Of a stretch of DNA of 40,717 nucleotides, positions 1 through 7,163 are shown one piece after another (the stretch's first letter is position 1; each line of letters starts with the position of its first letter). The position numbers and the translations under genes were made by a program. The notes under the pieces were generated by a model. It was not told the DNA's origin. It was given only the letters and a program-made list of their open reading frames with translations, and searched no databases. Where the stretch lies: the NCBI GenBank assembly GCA_003164955.1, contig PLRW01000056.1, positions 484 to 41,200 of the forward strand. The letters are read 5' to 3'. Source of the DNA: Actinomycetota bacterium (GTDB taxonomy: Bacteria > Actinomycetota > Actinomycetes > Streptosporangiales > Streptosporangiaceae).

Positions 1-47
1 GGAGCGCATGCGGGGGGTTCCGGGGGGGTCGCCCCCCGGGCCAGCAC
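1..47 (+). repeat. G-rich hairpin repeat module, copy A (cut by window edge)
   Basis: This stretch nearly duplicates sequence at 7126-7163 (same strand) and about 22281-22327 (opposite strand). Its core is GCATGC followed by a G-run, TTCC, and a stem-loop in which CCGGGGGG pairs with CCCCCCGG around a TCG loop. It shares the trailing GGCCAGCAC with the copy at 22281-22327. The left side is truncated by the window start, so upstream hairpin modules may be present but unseen. Confidence 0.75.
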
Positions 48-134
48 GGAGCCTGGCCCTCGCCGCGGCGGAGAGCATGCCGCAGGACGGCACCGTGGTC
101 TTGGGTCGACACGGTGCGATTCGAGCGCACTGCG

Positions 135-168
135 TTCTTCGACCGGCACTGTTCTTCGACCGGCGCTG
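135..168 (+). repeat. 17-bp tandem duplication
   Basis: Two adjacent 17-bp units (135-151 and 152-168) beginning TTCTTCGACCGGC differ at one base. A partial third unit (TTCGA) follows. The repeat is non-coding and lies in the gap left of the lsr2 terminator. No function is evident, and replication slippage is the simplest origin. Confidence 0.6.
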
Positions 169-290
169 TTCGATTGTTCCTTGAATCACATCGCGGTTCT
201 CCGGTCGCATCGCGCCGTTCGACCGCACCACGCGCCCTCCGCAAAGATCCGCCGGGAAAGAAACGGAAGACGGTTGATAAATACCCTGAG

Positions 291-322
291 GGCCCTCCCG
301 GACACAGTCGGTCGGGAGGGCC
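291..322 (-). terminator. Intrinsic terminator-like hairpin downstream of lsr2
   Basis: A perfect 10-bp stem (GGCCCTCCCG at 291-300, CGGGAGGGCC at 313-322) encloses a 12-nt loop. On the minus strand it lies about 65 nt past the lsr2 stop and is followed by a T-rich stretch (GTATTTATC). Position and shape fit termination of lsr2 transcription. Confidence 0.75.
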
Positions 323-387
323 GTCGTTGCGGGATACGACGGAAAGCACCCCGCCCGCGTGGTAAGCGCGCGTGGTTAGTGCTGGCC

Positions 388-711
388 TTAGTGCGAGGCT
401 TCGTACTCAGAAACGATCGAAGCAGGAATGCGCCCGCGCTCGTTGACGTGGTAACCGCGCTGCTTCGCCCAGTCCCTGATTTCCGCGCTGCGCTGGCGGC
501 CCGGGCCAGTGCGCGGCCGACGGCGTCTTGTCGGTGCACTCACTTTGCGAGCGTGCTCGATGTAGAGGGTTAGCTCTTTGCGGATCTTGTCGGCGTTGGC
601 CGAGCTTAGGTCGATCTCATACGAGCTGCCGTCAAGACCAAACGATACGGTCTCGGTCGCCTCGCCGCCGTCAAGATCGTCGACGAGAAGCACCTGAACC
701 TTCTGTGCCAT
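388..711 (-). CDS. lsr2: Lsr2 nucleoid-associated protein
   Basis: Lsr2 is the actinobacterial H-NS-like protein. It binds AT-rich DNA, bridges it and silences transcription. The 107-residue product starts MAQKVQVLLVDDLDGG and shows both family parts: an N-terminal beta/helix dimerisation domain (about residues 1-60) and a C-terminal DNA-binding domain ending in an RGRIP minor-groove motif near residue 95. A basic linker (about 62-75) joins them. The ATG at 711 was chosen over longer in-frame starts because the protein then begins exactly like known Lsr2 proteins and an AAGGG sits upstream. In M. tuberculosis lsr2 lies next to lysS; here they are about 6.5 kb apart, separated by the EndoQ-UvrD, argA-like and NlpC genes. 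Confidence 0.96.
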   Translation of the reverse strand: MAQKVQVLLVDDLDGGEATETVSFGLDGSSYEIDLSSANADKIRKELTLYIEHARKVSAPTRRRRPRTGPGRQRSAEIRDWAKQRGYHVNERGRIPASIVSEYEASH

Positions 712-753
712 GGAACCAACCCTTCTGTGGATCACACATATTTCTGAACTGAA

Positions 754-781
754 GATATACCCGCCATGTTGCTGTTGCCAA
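754..781 (-). promoter_or_regulatory. Probable sigma-70-type promoter of lsr2
   Basis: On the minus strand a TTGGCA (776-781) is followed after 16 bp by TATATC (754-759), a good match to housekeeping -35 and -10 boxes. The predicted transcription start leaves a short leader of roughly 35 nt before the lsr2 ATG at 711. The surrounding DNA is much richer in A/T than the window, as expected if Lsr2 binds its own promoter. Confidence 0.6.
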
Positions 782-1051
782 TTCAGCGGGCAAGAAGATT
801 GGCACGTTAGCGCAAAGTCAGCATCCGGCACGCCGTCAAGGCCGGACTACTCCCCAGGGTTGGGTAACTCTCCGTAATCATGCATTGTGTGCCCTGTTAG
901 CATTCCTGCCGTGCGATGCCGATTGCCGCGTTGAGCGCGTTCTTCCTAACTGTCAGCCGATTCTAAGTGCAAGCTCAGCGTCAACGCAGGCACAGGGAGA
1001 TCTTCGGCCGGGAGAACAGTTAGTTTGCCCGAACGGCACCAGGGCGGACGA
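782..1051. other. Intergenic region upstream of lsr2, relatively AT-rich
   Basis: No open frame here has recognisable protein features. Together with 712-781, which holds the lsr2 promoter, this stretch has visibly lower GC than the rest of the window, with runs such as GTTGGGTAACTCTCCGTAATC. It is a plausible Lsr2-binding region. I see no tRNA, terminator or other RNA gene in it. Confidence 0.4.
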
Positions 1052-1291
1052 TCAGCTCGCGTCCTCATCAGCTGATCGGCCGACCCCATCATGCTCATCT
1101 GAGCCGGTAGCCGATGTGGGTGCCTTGGCGTCGATAATACCGTTGTTGCCGGAAATATCGTGTTCAGTGCCGAAGTCTTCGCGCACTCTCCGCCTCGGCG
1201 CCATCTCACGCCGCAGCAACAGGACAAGGCCGACGAGGAACGCGACGCAAATAACCGCTGGTGGAGTCAGCGCCGCGAGATCCTTCAACAA
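1052..1291 (-). CDS. Small single-pass membrane protein, function unknown
   Basis: The 79-residue product has one strong hydrophobic segment (about residues 10-27, VICVAFLVGLVLLL), then a basic stretch (RREMAPRRRVRE) and a polar, acidic C-terminal tail. By the positive-inside rule the tail should be cytoplasmic. The start is TTG at 1291, with GAGGAG six nucleotides upstream, a strong ribosome-binding site. A second TTG follows immediately at 1288. I recognise no family. The gene stands alone between lsr2 and the EndoQ-UvrD gene. The ribosome-binding site and membrane pattern make a real gene likely, but it is short and has no known homologue I can name. Confidence 0.55.
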   Translation of the reverse strand: MLKDLAALTPPAVICVAFLVGLVLLLRREMAPRRRVREDFGTEHDISGNNGIIDAKAPTSATGSDEHDGVGRSADEDAS

Positions 1292-1888
1292 GGCGCTCTC
1301 CTCACTTCTTCTTTAACGTATAGGCGTTTGCTCTGAACAGCAGACTGCGGTGCGCCACCGCGCATGTGCTTAACGCAAGTGCCCAAATGTTCGTACTGCT
1401 CTCTTATCAGGTCCGTTCAGTCGGCCGGCTATAAGCCGCCATACCAGACGCTCCCGTTCTCCGGCCCGGCCGGAGCCCAGCGCGGGCGGCCCCGGGAACT
1501 CCGCGGCGGCCGCGGCGGGGGCCGCCGCTCCATGCCCCGGCACCGCCGTAGAAGGCGGGCCGCGCCCTCGTTCACCATTGTCTCTCATAGCGGGTCGCTG
1601 CCGTGCGGCCACCCGCGATCCGGCGCACGGTGCGGTTGGCGGCCCTGATGCCCACCTTCGGGCGCGGCTTCTTCCCAGTTCATGCGGCTCAGGCCGGCCG
1701 GCCTGCGGCCCGCCATGCGGTCAGTCCGCGAACGCCGGCTACAAGCCGTCCCGTTCCGCCGCCGGGCACGCTCCGCGCCCAGGTCAGCGTCTGGGCGGGA
1801 CATTTCCGCTTGACCGGCAGACATCGCGTGGCAGGATCGGACCGGTCGCCGTCCGCGGACCTCAGCCGAGAGGGGCATAGAAACGGCA
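1292..1888. other. Intergenic region before the EndoQ-UvrD gene
   Basis: About 600 bases hold several GC-rich frames on both strands, but none has a convincing start, ribosome-binding site or protein pattern. A 15-base motif of the type GCCGGCTAYAAGCCG occurs near 1430 and again near 1735. The promoter of the downstream gene should lie here, but no clear -35/-10 pair stands out. Confidence 0.4.
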
Positions 1889-4800
1889 ATGTTCCACGCC
1901 GACCTCCACATCCACTCGAAGTTTTCTCGCGCGTGCAGCAGGGACTGCGACATCCCGCACCTGGCCGCCGGGGCGCTGCGCAAGGGAATCAGAGTCCTCG
2001 GTACCGGCGACTTCACCCATCCCGCATGGGCTGACGAACTGAAAAGTAGTCTTGTTCCCGCAGAAGCGGGCCTGCTGCGCCTGCGGCCCGATCTGGAAAG
2101 GGACCTGCGCCGGCACGTGCCGCCCGCGTGTGAGCAGCCGGTGCGATTCATGCTCTCGGTCGAGATCTCCACTATCTATCGCCGTGATGAGCGCACACGT
2201 AAAGTGCATCATCTGATATACGCGCCGACGTTCGAGGCGGCCGACCGGATCACCGCTTCTCTGGCGAAGATCGGGAACCTCACGTCGGATGGCCGGCCCA
2301 TCCTCGGTCTTGACTCACGCCACCTGCTTGAGATCACGCTTGAAGGGGGGCCCGGCTGCTACTTGGTTCCGGCACATATCTGGACACCTTGGTTCGCTGT
2401 TCTTGGTTCCCGGTCCGGTTTCGACGCGGTCGCCGACTGCTACGGCGATCTTGCCGGCGAAATATTCGCGGTGGAGACGGGCCTGTCATCGGATCCGCGC
2501 ATGAACTGGATGTGTTCATCGCTGGACGCTTATCAACTCGTCAGTAACTCCGACGCCCATTCACCGCCGATGCTGGGGCGTGAAGCGACAACTTTCACCG
2601 CCGCGATGGACTTCTTCTCGATCGCGGAAGCTCTGCGGACCGGAGACGGTCTCGCCGGGACGATCGAGTTCTATCCCGAAGAGGGCAAGTACCACCTGGA
2701 CGGGCACCGTAAGTGCGGGATCAGGTTCGAGCCCGAGCAAACGCGCGAGCGTGACGGAGCATGCCCCCAGTGTCATAAACCACTCACGGTCGGCGTGCTG
2801 CACCGGGTGGCCGAACTCGCAGACCGCCCGGACGGCTACCGCCCCGAGAAGGCCGCGGGCTTCGATAATCTCGTCCCGCTTGCGGAAATCATTAGCGAGA
2901 TCCTCTGCGTGGGGCCGAAGAGCAAGAGCGTTAACGCAGTCATTGACCGTCTTGTCGCCGCGTTCGGGCCAGAACTTGGCATCCTTCAGGACGTGCCCGC
3001 GGACGACCTGAGCCGCATCGGCGGAACGGCGCTTACCGAGGCAATTAGCCGACTGCGCCGAGGTGAGGTCATCAAGGACGCTGGATATGACGGCGAGTAC
3101 GGCCGGGTCCGCCTGTTCGGTCCGGGCGAGCTTGACCACGCTGACGCGCTGTTCGACGTGCCGGCCTCCCCGCCTGCGACCGGAACTTCCGCGCCCTTTC
3201 CCGTGACGCAGAACGAGCCGGCCCGGACAGACCGCACCGCCGGACGGAGTTCTGATCGCGGTGCAGCGGGACGGGCGGCGGACGCCGCGGATCACCGGGG
3301 CGATGGCCAGACAGCCGGGGCCTCCCTGCTGGCCGGGTTGGATCAGGAGCAGCGCGCCGCCGCGCAGGCGGACGGACCACTCATGATCATTGCGGGCCCC
3401 GGGACGGGAAAGACCCGTACCCTGACTCACCGGATCGCCTACCAGATCGCGGAGTACGGCATTCCCGCGGACCGCTTTCTCGCCCTGACCTTTACCCGGC
3501 GCGCGACCGCGGAGATGCAGTACCGGCTGACCGGCCTGCTCCAGGGGCATGCTGGCACCCGGGCCGCTTCCGCGCCGGAGGTTCTGGTCACGACCTTTCA
3601 CGGCCTGGCGCTGCGACTGCTCGGGGAACACGCCGAGCGGGCCGGCCTGCCGCCGGGGTTTCGCGTGGCCGATGAAAACGCCCGGCTCGAGGCGGCCATG
3701 CGGGTCGCCGGTTCCGAGCGCGCGGGCCGCCGCCTGATCGCCGCCCTGGGCGGCAGGCACCCCCGCAAGGACCAGACGGCCGAGCAAGCGGCCCAGTCGG
3801 CGGAACTTTCGGCGGAACTTCTCGCCCAGGGGCTGATCGACGTCGATGAGCTCACCGGCCTCGCCGTCCGGATGCTCCGCAGCGACCCGGCCGTCGCCGC
3901 CGCACGGCGCGACCGCTGGCCCTGGATCAGTGTGGACGAATACCAGGACCTCGACGAGCAGCAGTACGAGCTGCTCCGCTTGCTGGCCGGCACCGGGACC
4001 GGGCTCACCGTGATCGGCGACCCAGACCAGGCCATCTACGGGTTCCGCGGGGCCGACGTCGGCTTCTTCTTGCGGTTCAGCGCGGACTACCCCGCGGCCC
4101 GGACTACCTTCCTCACCCGGAATTACCGGTCTGGCCCCGCTATTGTCCGGGCGGCCCTGCAGGCGGTGGCGCCGTCGACGCTGGTCCCGGGCCGACGTCT
4201 GGAGGCGGTGGGCCGCCTCGCCGCCTCCGGCGTGCCTGACGGCCCCGCGATCGTTGTCCACGAAGCGGCGAACGAGCAGGCCGAGAGCGCCTGGATCGCC
4301 GGCGAGATCGACCGCCTGATCGGCGGCTCGTCCTTCCATTCGCTCGACACCGGGCGCGTCGACGCGCGGCTGCGGCACGCAGCGCTGGCCCTGTCGGACG
4401 TGGCCGTGCTCTACCGGACCGACGCGCAGGCCGCACCACTCGTCCAGGCGCTCTCGCGGGCTGGCCTGCCCTTCCAGAAACGGTCGCACGACCGGCTCGG
4501 CCGCAGGCCGGCCGTGCCCGACATCGCCCGCGAGATCCGCCTAACGGAGCTGGGCACCCCCGATGCGGACGGCGCCAGTGCGGACGGCGATGGTGTCACC
4601 CGGCGGCTGCGGGCCGCGGTACGGCGGATCGCGGCCCAGATGCCGGCCGCGTCCGCGGCGGCGGCCGACGTCCAGGCGGCCGGTGCGGTGCTCGCGCCAC
4701 TGGCCAGCCGGTGCGGCGATGACATCGAGCAGTTCCTGACGGAGCTCTCGCTGGGCGCCGAGGCGGACGCTCTCGATCCGCGGGCCGACGCGGTGTCGCT

Positions 4801-5146
4801 GCTGACGTTGCATGCGGCGAAAGGGCTGGAATTTAGCGTGGTGTTCATCGCCGGGTGCGAACGGGGCCTGCTGCCACTGTGGTGGCCGGGCGCCGTTCCC
4901 GCGCCCCGGAAGGGGAAGGGGGCAGCCCGGACGGTCGACGAGGCCGAGGAACGGCGGCTGCTGTTTGTCGGGATGACACGGGCCCGCACACGGCTGTTCC
5001 TCACCTGCGCGGCGCACCGCGGGCGTCCTGGTGGCCCGGCGGCGACCGGTCCCTCGCCGTTTCTCACCGTGATCGATCCAGCGTTGCTCAGCCGGGCCGC
5101 CGCGCCGAAGCGGCCGCGGCCAGACCGTCAGCTCCGGCTGCTCTAA
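1889..5146 (+). CDS. Fusion of an EndoQ-like PHP nuclease with a UvrD/Rep-family DNA helicase
   Basis: The 1085-residue protein has two enzymes in one chain. Residues 1-230 form a PHP metal-dependent nuclease with H3, H7, H9, D41, H44, a VEIS motif, VPAHIWTPWF, and SNSDAHSP (D222, H224). A zinc-finger-like patch follows (C276, CPQC at 292-295). Next comes a helix-hairpin-helix-like segment (about 355-400, DLSRIGG). This order matches endonuclease Q (TIGR00375 type), which cuts next to deaminated bases. A Pro/Ala-rich linker (about 410-475) leads to a superfamily 1A helicase: Walker A GPGTGKT (503-509), DEYQD (683-687), GDPDQAIYGFRGA, TRNYRS, TLHAAKGLEF and VGMTRARTRL. The helicase part, near 600 residues, is shorter than UvrD. 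Known: EndoQ starts repair of hypoxanthine and uracil in DNA. Inferred: one chain incises and unwinds. The start coincides with the PHP motif. Confidence 0.93.
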   Translation: MFHADLHIHSKFSRACSRDCDIPHLAAGALRKGIRVLGTGDFTHPAWADELKSSLVPAEAGLLRLRPDLERDLRRHVPPACEQPVRFMLSVEISTIYRRDERTRKVHHLIYAPTFEAADRITASLAKIGNLTSDGRPILGLDSRHLLEITLEGGPGCYLVPAHIWTPWFAVLGSRSGFDAVADCYGDLAGEIFAVETGLSSDPRMNWMCSSLDAYQLVSNSDAHSPPMLGREATTFTAAMDFFSIAEALRTGDGLAGTIEFYPEEGKYHLDGHRKCGIRFEPEQTRERDGACPQCHKPLTVGVLHRVAELADRPDGYRPEKAAGFDNLVPLAEIISEILCVGPKSKSVNAVIDRLVAAFGPELGILQDVPADDLSRIGGTALTEAISRLRRGEVIKDAGYDGEYGRVRLFGPGELDHADALFDVPASPPATGTSAPFPVTQNEPARTDRTAGRSSDRGAAGRAADAADHRGDGQTAGASLLAGLDQEQRAAAQADGPLMIIAGPGTGKTRTLTHRIAYQIAEYGIPADRFLALTFTRRATAEMQYRLTGLLQGHAGTRAASAPEVLVTTFHGLALRLLGEHAERAGLPPGFRVADENARLEAAMRVAGSERAGRRLIAALGGRHPRKDQTAEQAAQSAELSAELLAQGLIDVDELTGLAVRMLRSDPAVAAARRDRWPWISVDEYQDLDEQQYELLRLLAGTGTGLTVIGDPDQAIYGFRGADVGFFLRFSADYPAARTTFLTRNYRSGPAIVRAALQAVAPSTLVPGRRLEAVGRLAASGVPDGPAIVVHEAANEQAESAWIAGEIDRLIGGSSFHSLDTGRVDARLRHAALALSDVAVLYRTDAQAAPLVQALSRAGLPFQKRSHDRLGRRPAVPDIAREIRLTELGTPDADGASADGDGVTRRLRAAVRRIAAQMPAASAAAADVQAAGAVLAPLASRCGDDIEQFLTELSLGAEADALDPRADAVSLLTLHAAKGLEFSVVFIAGCERGLLPLWWPGAVPAPRKGKGAARTVDEAEERRLLFVGMTRARTRLFLTCAAHRGRPGGPAATGPSPFLTVIDPALLSRAAAPKRPRPDRQLRLL

Positions 5147-5159
5147 ACCATCCACCGCG

Positions 5160-5693
5160 TCAGGCCGGGGCCTGCGGCGAGGACGCGGGCCGCAGGTGCA
5201 GCAGCATCCGGGTGTTCCCCAGGGTGTTCGGCTTTACCCAGTCAAGGCCGAGGAACTCGGCGACGCCTTCATCGTAGGACCGCAGCAGCTCCGCGTAGAC
5301 GTCGGGCGCGACCGGCGTGCCGAATATCTCCCTGAAGCCCAGGCTGCCGAAGAACTCGATCGCGAACGTCAGCACGAAGACCCGCTGCACACCCAGCTCG
5401 CGGGCCCGGTCGAGCAGGACGTGAGCGATCCGGCGCCCGATGCCGTGGCCCTGGCAGTCCCCGCGGACCGCGATGGTCCTGATCTCGGCCAGGTCTTCCC
5501 ACAGCACGTGCAGGGCCCCGCAGCCGACGATGAGCCCGTCGGTCTCCCACTCGGCCACCCAGAATTCCTGGACGTCCTCGTACAACATGACGGTTGCCTT
5601 GCCGAGCAGGCGCCCGGACCCCACGTTCGCGTCGATGAGGCCACGAATCCCCGGGACGTCGGCGGTACGCGCCTGCCTGACCGTATATCCCAT
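5160..5693 (-). CDS. argA: Amino-acid N-acetyltransferase (GNAT, ArgA-type)
   Basis: This 177-residue GNAT-fold enzyme resembles the mycobacterial stand-alone ArgA (Rv2747), which acetylates glutamate or glutamine from acetyl-CoA as the first step of arginine synthesis. Visible features are the N-terminal VRQARTADVPGI strand-helix, the acetyl-CoA loop RGDCQGHGIGRRI (about 77-89), and the C-terminal LGFREI followed by the family's aromatic and basic tail. It lacks the amino-acid-kinase domain of E. coli ArgA, as expected for this type. It converges on the EndoQ-UvrD gene with 13 bases between stop codons. No terminator hairpin is visible there. The substrate is assigned by family only. Confidence 0.85.
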   Translation of the reverse strand: MGYTVRQARTADVPGIRGLIDANVGSGRLLGKATVMLYEDVQEFWVAEWETDGLIVGCGALHVLWEDLAEIRTIAVRGDCQGHGIGRRIAHVLLDRARELGVQRVFVLTFAIEFFGSLGFREIFGTPVAPDVYAELLRSYDEGVAEFLGLDWVKPNTLGNTRMLLHLRPASSPQAPA

Positions 5694-5900
5694 GGCGGGT
5701 CCACCCTAGCCGGTACGGCGGTGCCGCTCACGGTCCCGGCCGGCGCTGACGGGACGCGCCCAGAAACACCGGACGATTTGCACCATTCCGGTTGGCACAC
5801 CATTGCCGGATCCAATATCGTGCATCGCTGTTGCCACCGATAGACGACTGACACGGATGCCGGCCACGTCGAACAGGCCGTCCGCGAGAGGAGGCCTTCT

Positions 5901-6953
5901 GTGCGGCGTTCAGCGACCGGTCCGGGAGTCGTATCCAGATCCTCGTTCGTGCGCGCGGGGACAGCGGTATCGCGCCCGTGGCGGGCCGCGGCGGCCGCGT
6001 GCGGTGCGGCAACCGCGTGCGCCCTGCTCCTGCCCGGCGGGATCAGCAATGCACAGACCCGGGCACCGTCGCCGACGCTGACTTCCCTGGTGGCCCAGGC
6101 CCGGCAGCTCACGTATCAGATCAACGCCCTGAGCGAGCAGTACGACGGCCTCCGGGTCGAGCTGTCCTCGGCGCGCACCGAGGTCGAGAAGGCCGAGCAG
6201 GCGGCGGTCAAGGACGCGGCCGCCCTCAAGACGAGCCGGATCGCGGTCTCACGGCTGGCGGCGGCCAGCTACGAGAACGCCGGGTATGACCCGACCCTGC
6301 AGATCCTCACGGCCGGCAATGCCGACCAGTTTCTCAATCAGGCCTCGATCATGCAGCAGCTTGATCAGGAGAACGGGACGAGAGTTTCGCAGCTCAGGGC
6401 GGCCCAGGCGGCGGACGAGCGCGCCGACGAAACCGCCCGGCAGCAGATCGCCAGGGTGAGCGCCCTCGAATCGGCCATGAACGCGAAGACCAAGGTCATC
6501 CAGAGCGAGGTCGACAAGGTCAACAGCTCGGCCATGACGCAGGCGATGGCGATCTTCAACCAGACCGGGCAGTACCCGAACATCGACATACCGGGCGGCA
6601 ACGGTGTCGGTGCCGTGGCGCTTCGGGCGGCACTGACCAGGCGCGGTGACCCCTACATCTGGGGCGCTGCCGGCCCAGGCGAGTTCGACTGCTCCGGGCT
6701 GGTCATGTGGGCCTACGCCCAAGAGGGAATTCAGCTGGACCACTACACCGGCGATCAGTGGAACGAGGGCGAGCACATCTCGCGCAGCCAACTGGAGCCG
6801 GGTGACCTGCTCTTCTTCTTCGCCGATATCAGCCACGTGGGCATCTGGCTCGGCAACGGCCTGATGGTCGACGCGCCATCCTTCGGCCAGGACGTCATGG
6901 TCCAGCCGGTGGACTGGAGCATCTTCGTCGGCGCCGTCCGCATCGAAGCTTAG
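5901..6953 (+). CDS. Secreted NlpC/P60 peptidoglycan endopeptidase with coiled-coil domain
   Basis: The 350-residue protein starts at GTG behind a strong GAGGAGG. It has a signal peptide (about 1-50: arginines, then an Ala/Leu-rich core ending near SNAQT). An Ala/Glu/Lys-rich coiled-coil domain (about 60-225) carries the pattern YENAGYDPTLQILTAGNADQFLNQ. The C-terminal NlpC/P60 cysteine peptidase domain (about 235-350) has the catalytic Cys264 in DCSGL and His312 in SHVGIWLG. Known RipA/RipC-like enzymes of this layout cut D-Glu/meso-DAP bonds in peptidoglycan, and the coiled coil keeps them inactive until they are recruited. A paralogue with the same layout lies at 24890-26128. The stop codon abuts the repeat block at 6956. 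No c-di-AMP riboswitch is visible upstream. Confidence 0.92.
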   Translation: MRRSATGPGVVSRSSFVRAGTAVSRPWRAAAAACGAATACALLLPGGISNAQTRAPSPTLTSLVAQARQLTYQINALSEQYDGLRVELSSARTEVEKAEQAAVKDAAALKTSRIAVSRLAAASYENAGYDPTLQILTAGNADQFLNQASIMQQLDQENGTRVSQLRAAQAADERADETARQQIARVSALESAMNAKTKVIQSEVDKVNSSAMTQAMAIFNQTGQYPNIDIPGGNGVGAVALRAALTRRGDPYIWGAAGPGEFDCSGLVMWAYAQEGIQLDHYTGDQWNEGEHISRSQLEPGDLLFFFADISHVGIWLGNGLMVDAPSFGQDVMVQPVDWSIFVGAVRIEA

Positions 6954-6955
6954 TG

Positions 6956-7163
6956 TCTCGTTACCGGCCCAGCGACCCCAGGCCGAAGGCCTGGGTGAGC
7001 GGCCGGTGCTATCGGCGAGAACCACAGAGGGTTACGGCGAGGCGGTCGCTACCGGCCCAGCGAGTCCCGGGCTTCAGCCCGGGCGAGTGGCCGGTGTGTC
7101 GGCGAGGTACCACCGCGGGGCGCGGAGCGCATGCGGGGGGTTCCGGGGGGTCGCCCCCCCGGG
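6956..7163 (+). repeat. Composite repeat block B: two structured hairpin units plus G-rich module
   Basis: The whole gap between the NlpC/P60 stop and the lysS stop is repeat. Unit B1 (6963-7007): outer stem ACCGGCC/GGCCGGT, inner stem CCCAGGCC/GGCCTGGG, GAA loop. Unit B2 (7051-7095): the same outer stem, inner stem CCCGGGC/GCCCGGG, TTCA loop. Between them, 7030-7058 is a 29-base block found again at 22397-22425 and 22651-22679. A G-rich hairpin module (7126-7163) ends at the lysS stop. Inner arms differ between units but stay complementary. The hairpins could end transcription of both convergent genes, although no U-run follows them. Confidence 0.85.

Noticed and set aside
1585..2172. 195-codon minus-strand frame before and into the EndoQ-UvrD gene
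   Set aside because: It overlaps the PHP motif region on the other strand, has no ribosome-binding site and contains no family pattern.
2561..4489. 642-codon frame on the minus strand across the EndoQ-UvrD gene
   Set aside because: It is the antisense of a gene with clear helicase motifs. Its translation is Arg/Gly/Ala low complexity with no domain pattern, which is common for GC-rich antisense frames.
5694..5900. c-di-AMP (ydaO-type) riboswitch upstream of the NlpC/P60 gene, a known association in actinomycetes
   Set aside because: I looked for the conserved ydaO core here and at 26129-26329 and did not find it.
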